A DNA stretch of 39,991 nt from an uncultured bacterium. Lineage in GTDB: Bacteria; Verrucomicrobiota; Kiritimatiellia; RFP12; UBA1067. Position numbers and translations under genes: made by a program. Position 1 is the stretch's first letter. Each line of letters begins with the position of its first letter. Shown here in pieces: positions 22,930 to 31,200 of the stretch. The stretch lies in assembly GCA_902779865.1 (NCBI GenBank), contig CACZDG010000014.1, positions 1-39,991 on the forward strand, given 5' to 3'. The notes beneath the pieces are model-generated. The model did no database searches and was not told where the DNA came from. It was given only the letters and a program-made list of their open reading frames with translations.

Positions 22930-22978
22930 AGTTAGTAGTCGGTAGTTAGTAGTTGGTAGTTGGTGGTTAGTGGTCACT
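22930..22978 (-). repeat. AGTTGGT heptamer repeat between lysC and the RAM-domain gene
   Basis: Seven consecutive 7-base units fill the whole gap: AGTTAGT, AGTCGGT, AGTTAGT, AGTTGGT, AGTTGGT, GGTTAGT, GGTCACT (plus-strand reading). The last unit contains the lysC stop codon, and the first abuts the ATG of the RAM-domain gene, leaving no ordinary ribosome-binding site. It is a third heptamer family beside GGGGAAY and GGACTTC. Confidence 0.92.
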
Positions 22979-24341
22979 CGCCGAAAAACTCGTTGTAGAG
23001 TGCGCGCACGGCGCGGTCGTGGTCTGCTGACCGGATGCCGATCATGAACGACACTTCGCTCGCGCCCTGATTGACCATGGAGATGTTGATACCGGCGCGG
23101 GCGAGCGCAGTGGTGGCACGCGCGAGCATACCTGCGGAGTAGCACATGCCTTCGCCCACGACCATCAGGATCGCGTAGTCGTGCGACACTATCACGCTGT
23201 CGGGGTTGAGCTCGCGCTTGATACGCGCGACCGTCCTCTTCTCCAGTGCCGGGTCGAACTTCTCGCAACGGATGATCACCGAAATGGAGTCGATGCCGCT
23301 GGGCGTATGCTCGTAGCTCACGCCCTCCTCCTCAAGGATGGCGAGCAGCTTGCGTGTGAAGCCGATCTGGCGGTTCATCAGATACTTGTCGATGATGATG
23401 TTGGTGAAGCCGTTCGCAGCGGCGATGCCGGTGACGGTGCCGGGCATCACGCGGCGCGTCTGCACGATCATCGTGCCTGGCTCGGCGGGATGGTTCGTGT
23501 TGCGCACGTTTATCGGGATGCGCGCTTGCACGGCGGGGAAGATCGCCTCGTCGTTGAACACGCCGAAGCCCGCATAGGAAAGCTCGCGCATTTCGCGGTA
23601 TGTCATCGTGTCGATGCCGGTCTTCACCTCTGGTACAAGGCGGGGATCTACGGGATAGACGCTGTCAACGTCCGTGAAGTTCTCGTACACGTCCGCACGC
23701 ACGGCCGCCGCGAGGATGGAGCCCGTGATGTCGCTGCCGCCGCGTGGGAACGTTGCCACCGTACCGTCGGCGCGGTAACCGAAGAAGCCGGGATAAACGA
23801 CGATGCCCTCGAAGTCCGCGAACGCGCGCGCGAGCCTTTTGTACGAATCTGGGTCGAGCGTGGCGTTGCCGGGCTCGCCCTGAAGCACCATGCCGGTGTC
23901 CTTTGGCGAGGCGTAACGTGCTTTCTTGCCGCGCTTCTGGAACGCGATCGCTGCGAGCTTGGCGCTGTTGTCCTCGCCTGCAGCTTTGAGAAGGTCCATG
24001 AATATCCCGGCGTTGCCGCCGGCGGACGGAACCTGCGCGAGACGCGACTCCAGGTCCTCCTTGATTTCGCGCACGATCTCGTCGCCGAGGTCCAGACCCT
24101 TGGCGATTGCCGCGTAGCGCGCGACGACCGCATTCAGAGCGGACGCAGTGTTCCTGCCTTCAAGCGCACACTTCGCCAGCGCGATCAGAAGGTCCGTGAC
24201 CTTCGTATCGTCCTTGTCGCGCTTGCCCGGCGCGGAAACCACCACGATCCGCCGCTGCGGATCGGACAGCACTATGTCTATAACCTTGGTCAGCTGGCCT
24301 GCGTCCGCAAGCGAGCTACCACCGAATTTGCATACTTTCAT
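22974..24341 (-). CDS. lysC: Aspartate kinase
   Basis: The protein has 455 residues, monofunctional. It phosphorylates aspartate, the first step to lysine, threonine and methionine. It opens with KVCKFGGSSLADA, the ATP-site Lys motif, with FPRGGSDITGSILAAA and ENFTDVDSVYPVDPR in the catalytic half. Two ACT domains follow (ITNIIIDKYL-type start near residue 315, then DYAILMVVGEGM...INISMVNQGASEVSF), so feedback control by amino acids is expected. The ATG at 24341 has GGGAGG 8-9 bases upstream; a TTG at 24356 is upstream in frame but less likely. It leads the operon lysC, RAM protein, aminotransferase, Cys-rich protein. Confidence 0.95.
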   Translation of the reverse strand: MKVCKFGGSSLADAGQLTKVIDIVLSDPQRRIVVVSAPGKRDKDDTKVTDLLIALAKCALEGRNTASALNAVVARYAAIAKGLDLGDEIVREIKEDLESRLAQVPSAGGNAGIFMDLLKAAGEDNSAKLAAIAFQKRGKKARYASPKDTGMVLQGEPGNATLDPDSYKRLARAFADFEGIVVYPGFFGYRADGTVATFPRGGSDITGSILAAAVRADVYENFTDVDSVYPVDPRLVPEVKTGIDTMTYREMRELSYAGFGVFNDEAIFPAVQARIPINVRNTNHPAEPGTMIVQTRRVMPGTVTGIAAANGFTNIIIDKYLMNRQIGFTRKLLAILEEEGVSYEHTPSGIDSISVIIRCEKFDPALEKRTVARIKRELNPDSVIVSHDYAILMVVGEGMCYSAGMLARATTALARAGINISMVNQGASEVSFMIGIRSADHDRAVRALYNEFFGE

Positions 24342-24368
24342 TCTTTTGCCTCCCAAAGGGACGGCATT

Positions 24369-24377
24369 ATTATACCA
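24369..24377 (-). promoter_or_regulatory. Extended -10 promoter for lysC operon (TGGTATAAT)
   Basis: On the minus strand, TGGTATAAT (TATAAT at 24374-24369) predicts a start near 24362. That gives a 20-base leader containing the GGGAGG ribosome-binding site. The promoter overlaps the stop codon of the upstream Sel1-repeat gene (24370-24372). No attenuator or riboswitch fits in so short a leader. Confidence 0.65.
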
Positions 24378-25176
24378 TATTTCCCGAAACCGGTTCCCTG
24401 TTTTCCTGTTCCGACTCTGGTTGCGGTTTTCTGTGTGTTTTTCCGCGCCCCGCCTTCAGCCGGCGGAGGGCGGCGCGAGCAAGGGGGGAACCGAAGTCGG
24501 ATGCCTCCTGGTAATGGTACATGGCGAGGCGGCGGCCGCTGTGCCCGCCAACGCCGTGTTCGTAGCATTTGGCAAGCAACAGGTGGTTCCAGGCGTTGTA
24601 GGGATTGACGCTGAGGTTTTCCTTGAGCAACTGGGCTGCCCTCATATAGTTTCTCTTGATCCCGATACCCTGGGCAAGGTTCTGACCGAGGTTCCCCTTT
24701 GCGATTACGTCTCCGCTTTCAGCGCTCTTCATGTACCAGTACACGGCCTTCTCCTGGTCAGCCTCGCCGCCGATGCCGTTCGAGCACATCACGCCAAGGT
24801 CGTTCTGCGCCCCGGCGCTGCCGTTTTCGGCCGCCTTCTCCATCCAGTAACGAGCCACTTCGTCATTATGCGCGATATCGCGTCCATCCCTGAAGTTCAC
24901 GGCCTCCATGAACTGCGAGTGCGCGTGGCCATTCATGGCAAGATACAGGCGGATCAGCCGGGAATGCCTGATCGAGGTGTCCTTGTCGTACAGTATCCTG
25001 AGAAGTCCGTCGACGACCTCCTCCTCCGAATCGACCTTGACGTCGGGCGCATACGGAGAAGACGACACCTCTGAGAACACACCGGAGAGGACGCAGCTGA
25101 GGACGAACATCTTGTCGCCGGATGCGCTTGCGATGGCGCGCGCCGCCACAAGCTCTTTCTCTATTTCAATCACCAT
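24370..25176 (-). CDS. Sel1-like repeat protein
   Basis: The protein has 268 residues with no signal peptide. About residues 104-240 hold Sel1-like (TPR-related) helical repeats: ARYWMEKAAENGSAGAQNDL, YWYMKSAESGDVIAKGNLGQ and MYHYQEASDFGSPLARAAL. Such repeats make protein contacts. The N-terminal 100 residues are helical and unrecognised, and the C-terminal 25 are charged. ATG 25176 is preceded by GGGAGGT. It starts 14 bases after the AAA+ ATPase stop, so the two are probably made together and may work together. Confidence 0.8.
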   Translation of the reverse strand: MVIEIEKELVAARAIASASGDKMFVLSCVLSGVFSEVSSSPYAPDVKVDSEEEVVDGLLRILYDKDTSIRHSRLIRLYLAMNGHAHSQFMEAVNFRDGRDIAHNDEVARYWMEKAAENGSAGAQNDLGVMCSNGIGGEADQEKAVYWYMKSAESGDVIAKGNLGQNLAQGIGIKRNYMRAAQLLKENLSVNPYNAWNHLLLAKCYEHGVGGHSGRRLAMYHYQEASDFGSPLARAALRRLKAGRGKTHRKPQPESEQENREPVSGNMV

Positions 25177-25190
25177 TGCGCTTACCTCCC

Positions 25191-27362
25191 TTAGAATCCG
25201 ATTGCCGCGCTGCGGGCGCCGCGGCGGACGGACGCCTCCTTTTCGAGCTCGCCGATGCGCATGGAGTTGTCCACCGCAGTACCAAGGTAGTAGAGCGACT
25301 GGCGCACGGTGCGGAAGTCGCCGGGGGCAAGTTCGGCCACGGCGTCGAGGCGCGAAGCCTCGGATTCATTAAGATGCGTCCCGAACATGCGCTCGAAGAA
25401 CATGCGCTTCCCCGCGCCGTCGAGATACCCGAACTCGATCTTGAAGGTGAAACGGCGGAGCACGGCCTGGTCGAGATTATCGAAGAAGTTGGTAGCCCCC
25501 ACCATGACGCCGTCGAAGTTCTCCATTTGGTGGAGAAGCTCGTTGACCTGCGTAACCTCCCAGCTGTGGTCGGCGCGCGCACGGCTCTGGAGAAGGCCGT
25601 CGATCTCGTCGAGGAAGAGAATCGCCTTCTCCGCCTCCGCCTCGGCAAAGGCCGAGGCGATGCGCTCCTCGGTGCCGCCGACGTATTTGTCGAGGAGGTC
25701 CGACCCCATCTTCACCACGACCTTGGTCTTGAGGACGGAGCCAAGGTACTTCACGTACTCGGTCTTGCCGGTGCCGGGCGGTCCCCAGAGGAGAAGGTTC
25801 ATGCGCGGACGATCAGCCTGCGGGGTCTGTGCCTTGCGTCCGCACCCCGCCTGGAAGTTGCGCACGGCCTCTACGATCTTGTCCAGACCCACGTTGCCCT
25901 TGATGTTCAGTCCTTCGAGAGAGTAGTCGGCGGCGGGTTTCCCCTTGCCGTCTTGGATTGCGGAGTGCATCAGCTCGCAGTGCGGACGCATGATGCGTTC
26001 CACCAGCTCCGCCGCGCGGACGGAGTCCGGATTGAGCCTCTTGACGTTCTCCAGCACCATCGTTATGCCGCCGGCGCTGGTCTCGTAGCGCTCGGCCAGC
26101 GCCGCGGCGGAGGTCTCGGGGATGAGTGCGCCCATGTCGAGGCGGCGGATGTTGTTGCGCCAGATTTTCTCACGCTGCGCGAGCGTGAGCGCGCGGAAGT
26201 GGACCGAATAGTCGAAACGGCGACGCACCGACTCGTCCATTTCCTCCGCAGGCGCGTTCGATATCCAGATCGCCGGCATCTGCATCCCGTCGAGGATCGT
26301 GTTGATAACGCCCTTTTCGGACCCGCCGCGCGAACGGACGCCGAAGACGTCCCCCATCGTACGCAGAAGTTCATCCGCCTCGTCGATCACAAGCACCTTC
26401 CCGCCCCCCGCCATGCGCTCGTTGAAGATCTGAATTCCCGCCATGCGCGTCGCTGCAGAGACGTTCTTTCCGTCCGATTCCCCCTGCAGGAGCTCGTAGC
26501 TCGCCAGACCCGCCTCGGCAACGAGCGTCCGCGCAAAACTCGTCTTACCAGCGCCTGGGGCACCGTAGAAGAGCACGTTCAGGCGTCCGCCCTCGCGACG
26601 CGCCGAGAGCATCTCCTTCAGCACCGCGCCGTCCTCGCGAGCGAGTTTGCCGAAGAAGTTCCACGGTAGCGCCTCGGACGCGTCCATGCGGTAGTAGCGC
26701 TCGTTGAGCGGAGCGCCGTCGAGGCCATCGAAATACCCGCCGAACTCAGCGTAGTTGAACCAGTATTCGTCGGTAATGCAGTTGTAGCGCATGAGCTTGC
26801 CCTGGCGGGACAGCGCCTTTAGCACCTCTGGGTACGAACGGTCAATGGACATGGAATAGTAGATTGGGCGGTCGGAGTTCTCATCGGCCACAGGCAGGTC
26901 GTCGAAAACCGTCGCCGAGCGTACGTACATGAGCATGAACAGCTCGCTCTCCACCTTGTCCAGCCCGAGAAACTTGCAGAGGTCGGCGAAGCGGCGTTCG
27001 AAGCGGACGTCGTCGTCGCCCGGCACGAGCTTGCGCAGAATGCGGTCGCGCATGATCTTGAGGACCGCACGGCATCCCTTGCGCAGAGGCTTGTCGTTCC
27101 AAATGCGCTTGAGCATGAACCCGGTGTTGTCGCGGTCCAGCTCCAATTGCTCCTCCTTGGCCTCCACCAACGGCCTCAGCTCCTTGTCGCTGAAATTGCC
27201 GCGTATGATTGCTGCCACTTCGTCGCGTTTCAAGTTGTACGCGACGATATCGAAGAAATCCTGGTCATACACGTATTCGTCGTAGTTCTTGACGATGTTC
27301 CACCAGAACTTGATCGCATGACGGATGCTCGCCGTCCGTTTGATGTTCTTATACCTTGCCAT
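25191..27362 (-). CDS. Tandem AAA+ ATPase with two ATPase modules
   Basis: The protein has 723 residues from the ATG at 27362. About 230 N-terminal residues are helical and unlike known domains (RHAIKFWWNIVKNYDEYVYD...). Module 1 has Walker A GAPGAGKT at 267-274, Walker B VLVIDEADELL and the sensor/finger segment SNAPAEEMDESVRRRFDY. Module 2 has Walker A GPPGTGKT from about residue 527, Walker B ILFLDEIDGLL, and GATNFFDNLDQAVLRRFTFK. Both look catalytically complete, in the style of classical unfolding or remodelling ATPases that act on proteins. There is no protease or metalloprotease domain. An ATP-driven remodeller with the Sel1 protein as adaptor is a reasonable guess only. The start has no ribosome-binding site but a possible -10 (TAAGAT) lies about 10 bases upstream. 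Confidence 0.85.
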   Translation of the reverse strand: MARYKNIKRTASIRHAIKFWWNIVKNYDEYVYDQDFFDIVAYNLKRDEVAAIIRGNFSDKELRPLVEAKEEQLELDRDNTGFMLKRIWNDKPLRKGCRAVLKIMRDRILRKLVPGDDDVRFERRFADLCKFLGLDKVESELFMLMYVRSATVFDDLPVADENSDRPIYYSMSIDRSYPEVLKALSRQGKLMRYNCITDEYWFNYAEFGGYFDGLDGAPLNERYYRMDASEALPWNFFGKLAREDGAVLKEMLSARREGGRLNVLFYGAPGAGKTSFARTLVAEAGLASYELLQGESDGKNVSAATRMAGIQIFNERMAGGGKVLVIDEADELLRTMGDVFGVRSRGGSEKGVINTILDGMQMPAIWISNAPAEEMDESVRRRFDYSVHFRALTLAQREKIWRNNIRRLDMGALIPETSAAALAERYETSAGGITMVLENVKRLNPDSVRAAELVERIMRPHCELMHSAIQDGKGKPAADYSLEGLNIKGNVGLDKIVEAVRNFQAGCGRKAQTPQADRPRMNLLLWGPPGTGKTEYVKYLGSVLKTKVVVKMGSDLLDKYVGGTEERIASAFAEAEAEKAILFLDEIDGLLQSRARADHSWEVTQVNELLHQMENFDGVMVGATNFFDNLDQAVLRRFTFKIEFGYLDGAGKRMFFERMFGTHLNESEASRLDAVAELAPGDFRTVRQSLYYLGTAVDNSMRIGELEKEASVRRGARSAAIGF

Positions 27363-27372
27363 AGCTAGTCTT

Positions 27373-27378
27373 ATCTTA
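27373..27378 (-). promoter_or_regulatory. Possible -10 box (TAAGAT) for the AAA+ gene
   Basis: TAAGAT on the minus strand (27378-27373) would place the transcript start near 27366, about 4 bases before the ATG at 27362. It matches TATAAT at four of six bases and lacks the TG extension, so it is weak. The leaderless geometry and the absence of a ribosome-binding site match other genes here. Confidence 0.3.
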
Positions 27379-27397
27379 CTGGTGATTCTTGCATTAT

Positions 27398-27414
27398 GCT
27401 TGTGTAGCACAAGC
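27398..27414. other. Perfect 7-bp inverted repeat in the AAA+/queC gap
   Basis: GCTTGTG (27398-27404) and CACAAGC (27408-27414) are exact reverse complements with a 3-base spacer. It lies about 36 bases upstream of the AAA+ start in the 184-base divergent gap, where a -35 box would be, so it may be an operator. The gap also has two GCTATAC strings (27484, 27534). Nothing else was recognised in it. Confidence 0.5.
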
Positions 27415-27531
27415 CGTGCCAACGGGATTTCCAAGGAAAAACGACTTACGACGATTTGAGGGAACTATACAGACGCCCTATGTGCTATACAGGATTATAG
27501 TATGCTCGGGCTTGTATCGCAGAACGTAATC

Positions 27532-27540
27532 TGCTATACT
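27532..27540 (+). promoter_or_regulatory. Extended -10 promoter for queC (TGCTATACT)
   Basis: TGCTATACT, with TATACT at 27535-27540, predicts a start at about 27547, exactly the A of the queC ATG. TTGTAT at 27512-27517 sits 17 bases upstream as a poor -35. The message would be leaderless, leaving no room for a preQ1 riboswitch. Confidence 0.6.
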
Positions 27541-27546
27541 CCCGCC

Positions 27547-28206
27547 ATGGAAAAAATAAAAGCAGTCGTGGTGCTGAGCGGCGGACAGGACTCCGCCCTT
27601 TGCCTGGCCCTGGCCGTGCGCAAGTACGGAGCGGGGACAGTCGCCGCAATCACGTTCCGCTATGGACAGCGCCACGCAGTCGAAACGAAATACGCCCGCC
27701 GCATCGCAAAGCACTTCGGAGTGTCGAGGCACGCCGTCGTGGGCATGGACTTCTACCGTCATCTCACCGACAACGCCCTTTTCAGCCATTCCGCCGCCAT
27801 CACCCGCGCAAGCGGCAGAAGCTGCCCCAACACCGTAGTCGAAGGGCGCAACGCGTTCTTTCTGCTCGCCGCCGGAGTGTGGGCGAAATCGTTAGGCGCG
27901 ACCGAAATATACACCGGCGTGAGCCAGGCGGACTATTCCGGCTACCCCGATTGCCGCCGCCCGTTCATAAGGGCGCAGGAGCGGATGATGCGCCTAGCCA
28001 TGGAATGGCCGTTCAAGATCGTGACGCCGTTCATGGACAAAACCAAGGAGTACGAATGGGCGCTGGCGGCGAAGCTCGGCGTATTCGACATGATCGCAAA
28101 TGAAACCATCACCTGCTACAACGGCATTCCCGGTGCCGGATGCGGCAAATGTCCGGCGTGCCGCCTGCGCAACGCCGGACTAAGGGAGTACCTTGCGAAG
28201 AGGTAA
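27547..28206 (+). CDS. queC: 7-cyano-7-deazaguanine synthase
   Basis: The protein has 219 residues. It makes preQ0 from 7-carboxy-7-deazaguanine with ammonia and ATP, in the queuosine tRNA-modification pathway. The PP-loop SGGQDS is at 11-16. The zinc site at the C-terminus is complete: Cys in ETITCYNG and three in CGKCPACRLRNAGL. FRYGQRHAVE and GRNAFFL are also typical. ATG 27547 is the natural start; upstream in-frame codons back to 27502 overlap the promoter. No other queuosine gene is in the window. It ends 3 bases from the stop of the convergent HzsA-like gene. Confidence 0.95.
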   Translation: MEKIKAVVVLSGGQDSALCLALAVRKYGAGTVAAITFRYGQRHAVETKYARRIAKHFGVSRHAVVGMDFYRHLTDNALFSHSAAITRASGRSCPNTVVEGRNAFFLLAAGVWAKSLGATEIYTGVSQADYSGYPDCRRPFIRAQERMMRLAMEWPFKIVTPFMDKTKEYEWALAAKLGVFDMIANETITCYNGIPGAGCGKCPACRLRNAGLREYLAKR

Positions 28207-28209
28207 GTC

Positions 28210-31200
28210 TTACTCTTCGATTTCGAGCACCACGCGGAAGCCGACGTCGTAAACTGCCTGCCACGGCTCGTACGCGAGGCGGAAGGAGCTCGTGCCGTCG
28301 CGCGGACGCGACGCGAACGAGCCGCCGCGCGCGACTTTCTTCGCCTTGGGATTGCCGTCGTTGCGTCCGTCGCCATCCACGTACGGATACGGCGCGTAGT
28401 CGCTGCGCGTCCACTCGCTCGCGTTGCCGTGCATGTCGTAGAGGCCCCAGCGGTTGCAGTTCGCACGACCCACGTAGTTCAGGTTGAACCAGTCGTCCTG
28501 CCAGCGCTCCTCGTGCAGCGGGTAGTTCTGCCAGATCTCGAACGGACGGCGCCTGCGGATGTTGCCGCCGCCGTCGAAGCCGACAACCTGGAAGCGCACG
28601 TCGCGGTCCGCGAAGTTCGCGAACTTCGAGAAGTCGTCGTCGAGCCCGCCCCACGGGAACGGCGTATCGGTGCCGGAGCGCGCGGCCCACTCCCACTGCG
28701 CCTCGGTCGGAAGCGACGCCTTCACGTTGCACGTCTTCGAGAGCCATGCGCAGAAGGCCATCGCCTCGTTCCACGAGACGCGCACGACGGGCTGGCGGCG
28801 GTGGTTGCCGATGTGGCCGGGGAACACGTGGTCCTTGCCGAACTCGTCCTGGTAGCGCGAGTCGTGCTCCGGATCGAACGCATTGTACTGCTGGTTCTGC
28901 ACCTCCATCTCGGAAATCCAGAACGGCTTCGCGATGCGCACGACCGCCTGCGGACGCTCGTCCGGGTAGCCGTTCGCGCTGCCCATCACGAACACGCCCG
29001 CGGGGATGCGGCGGAAGGTCATGGACTGTCCCGCGCCCAGGATGATCGTCTTGGTCGTGACGGGTGCGATCTGCCAGATGGCGCCGAGCTGCGCGTCCGC
29101 GCTCTGCAGTTCGTTCATCGGCCAACCGTTCACCTTCGGCGTGGCCGGCGCGGGCTTTTTCGGCTCCGGCGCGACGGGCTTCACCTCGCGCTTCGCGACG
29201 ACGGCGGCGTAGCGGTCGTGCTCGGCCTCGGGATCGTCATCCACGTTTGCGTACGCGATCGCAAGCTCCTTGCGGCGCTTCGCCTGGTCCGGCACCGGAT
29301 GCTGCACCCAGTGGTCGGGCTTCGCGAGCGAGGGCGGACTCCACTTGCCGTGGAACGGACAGTTGAGGTCGATCCACTCGTAGATCTTGAGGCAGTCCTC
29401 CGGCGCCATCTTCACGCCGTGGTGTCCCTTGCGGAGCATCTGCACGAGCGGGCTCGTCGACGCGTGGTAGTCCATCACGGGGAGCATCGTCTCCTCGCTC
29501 TCGGGACCGGGACGGTGGATGTAGGGATGCAGCACGCGGTACGCTTCCTCGGCAGTACCCATCCAGAGGCGCTTGCCGCTCAGCTTGCCGCCTTCGGCAA
29601 AGCCGCCCTGGTCGGCCTTGGCGAGAGGAGACTTCTCCTTGTCACCATGGCAGCTCAGGCAGTACTTCCGCACGACGGGGAACATCTCGTTCGCGAAGCC
29701 CCACGGACGAATCCCGTCGCCGTCGGTCGGCTTGATCTTCTGGATCTCGCCCTTGAAGTACTTCTCGTCCGCGATCGTGCGCTTCGTGTGGATGGACGAG
29801 CGGTTGTCCTCGTGGCAGCCGGTGCACGAGACGCGCTCGCCGGGCATGCCCACGATCCAGGAACGCATGAGCTGCACGGCCTGGCCCTTCTCGTCGAGCG
29901 GCTGCACGGATATGGGCGTGTTGGCCGGCATCTCGAAGCAGCAGCTGCCGTCGGGCTCGATGTCCACCGTGCCGAGGATGCGCTTCACGTCCCAGCCGCT
30001 TTCCACGCGCTCATTGTAGCCGGAACGGCGGTAGCCGATCCAGCCGGTGGAGGAATGCCCGCCCGTCTTGTGGTAGTTGTAGTGGTAGCTGAAGAGGCGC
30101 ATCTTCTTCACCGTGCCGCGCGGCACGCCCTTGAGCCCGGGGCCGTTGTAGATGTCGGCGATGTGGACGCTGCACGTCTTCTTGCCCTTCACCGAACGGT
30201 CGGGGATGATCGGCGGACGCTTTCGCGGCGCGAACGGCATGGCCTCGAGGTAGAGCCCGTCCTCCGCCTCCGCGATGCGCGTGACGTTGTCGAACACGTC
30301 CACGAGGTAGAGTCCCATGAGCGCGTCGGGCGCCGCCTTCACCGTGGCGAGATTGTATTTCGCGTCAAGCGGCCACGGATGCGAGAAGTACGGCTTGCCG
30401 CGCGCGAACTGGTTCATCGTGTAGGGGTCGGCCATGTCGCCCTCCACGTCTTGGCCCCAGCCCGTGAACTCGTGGACCATGCCGGTCTTCTCCTTCGGCA
30501 GCACCTTCGTGGGGATGCGCAGCGTGTGGCGCGCGGGGCCCCAGTCGCGGTCGGGCGGATCGTACTTGAACGGATAGGCGCGCGCGAGGGACGGGTCGAT
30601 CTGGAAGAAACGCCCCACCTCGGCGCGGTCGTGGTGTCCGCCGCCGATCATCGTGATGAGGTGCGGCTCGCCGGGTACGGTGCGCGCGCAGTAGAAGAAC
30701 GTCGGCACGAACGAGTTGGAGCCCCACACGGAGAGCTGTCCGATGCCGTCGGGGTTGCACGTCATCAGCACGCGGCTCCAGTAGTGCGGCTGGTCGGAGT
30801 ATTCCCAGCGCGTGTAGAGGATGCGTCCGTCGTGCGTGACGTTGGGGGTGTAGTCGGAGTCCTGCTCGTAGGTGAGCTGGCGGATTTCGCCGGTCTTGCG
30901 GTCCTTGCGGTACATCACGGCCATCGGCATGTTGCCGTCCTCGCACGGGAGGAACTGGTACGCCGCCGTGCCGAGCATCACGAACTGGTCGCGGTTCGGG
31001 AGGTAGCAGGCGTCCCACCACTGGATGTCCTTGTGCTCCTCGGGCGAGACAAGCTCCGCCTTCTGGTAGGGCATTTTGTCGGACAGCTTCGAGAAGTCGG
31101 TCTTGATCTCGTAGATGCCGAAGAGGTTGTTGAAGCCGCGGTAGCCGGTGAAGAGGATGCGCGAGGCGTCGAAGTCGAGGTCGATGTCGCGCACGATGGA

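Noticed and set aside
22930..23268. Upstream extension of the RAM-domain protein to 218 residues
   Set aside because: The added part is antisense to lysC and translated heptamer repeat; the Lrp-like domain begins right after ATG 22929.
25122..26669. A 515-codon plus-strand frame opposite the AAA+ ATPase
   Set aside because: It has no recognisable domain and overlaps intact Walker motifs on the other strand.
27363..27546. preQ1 riboswitch upstream of queC
   Set aside because: The predicted transcript starts at the ATG itself, and no preQ1 aptamer consensus was found in the gap.
28210..29020. Active formylglycine-generating enzyme
   Set aside because: The motif region that should hold the two catalytic cysteines has none, although the fold motifs are present.
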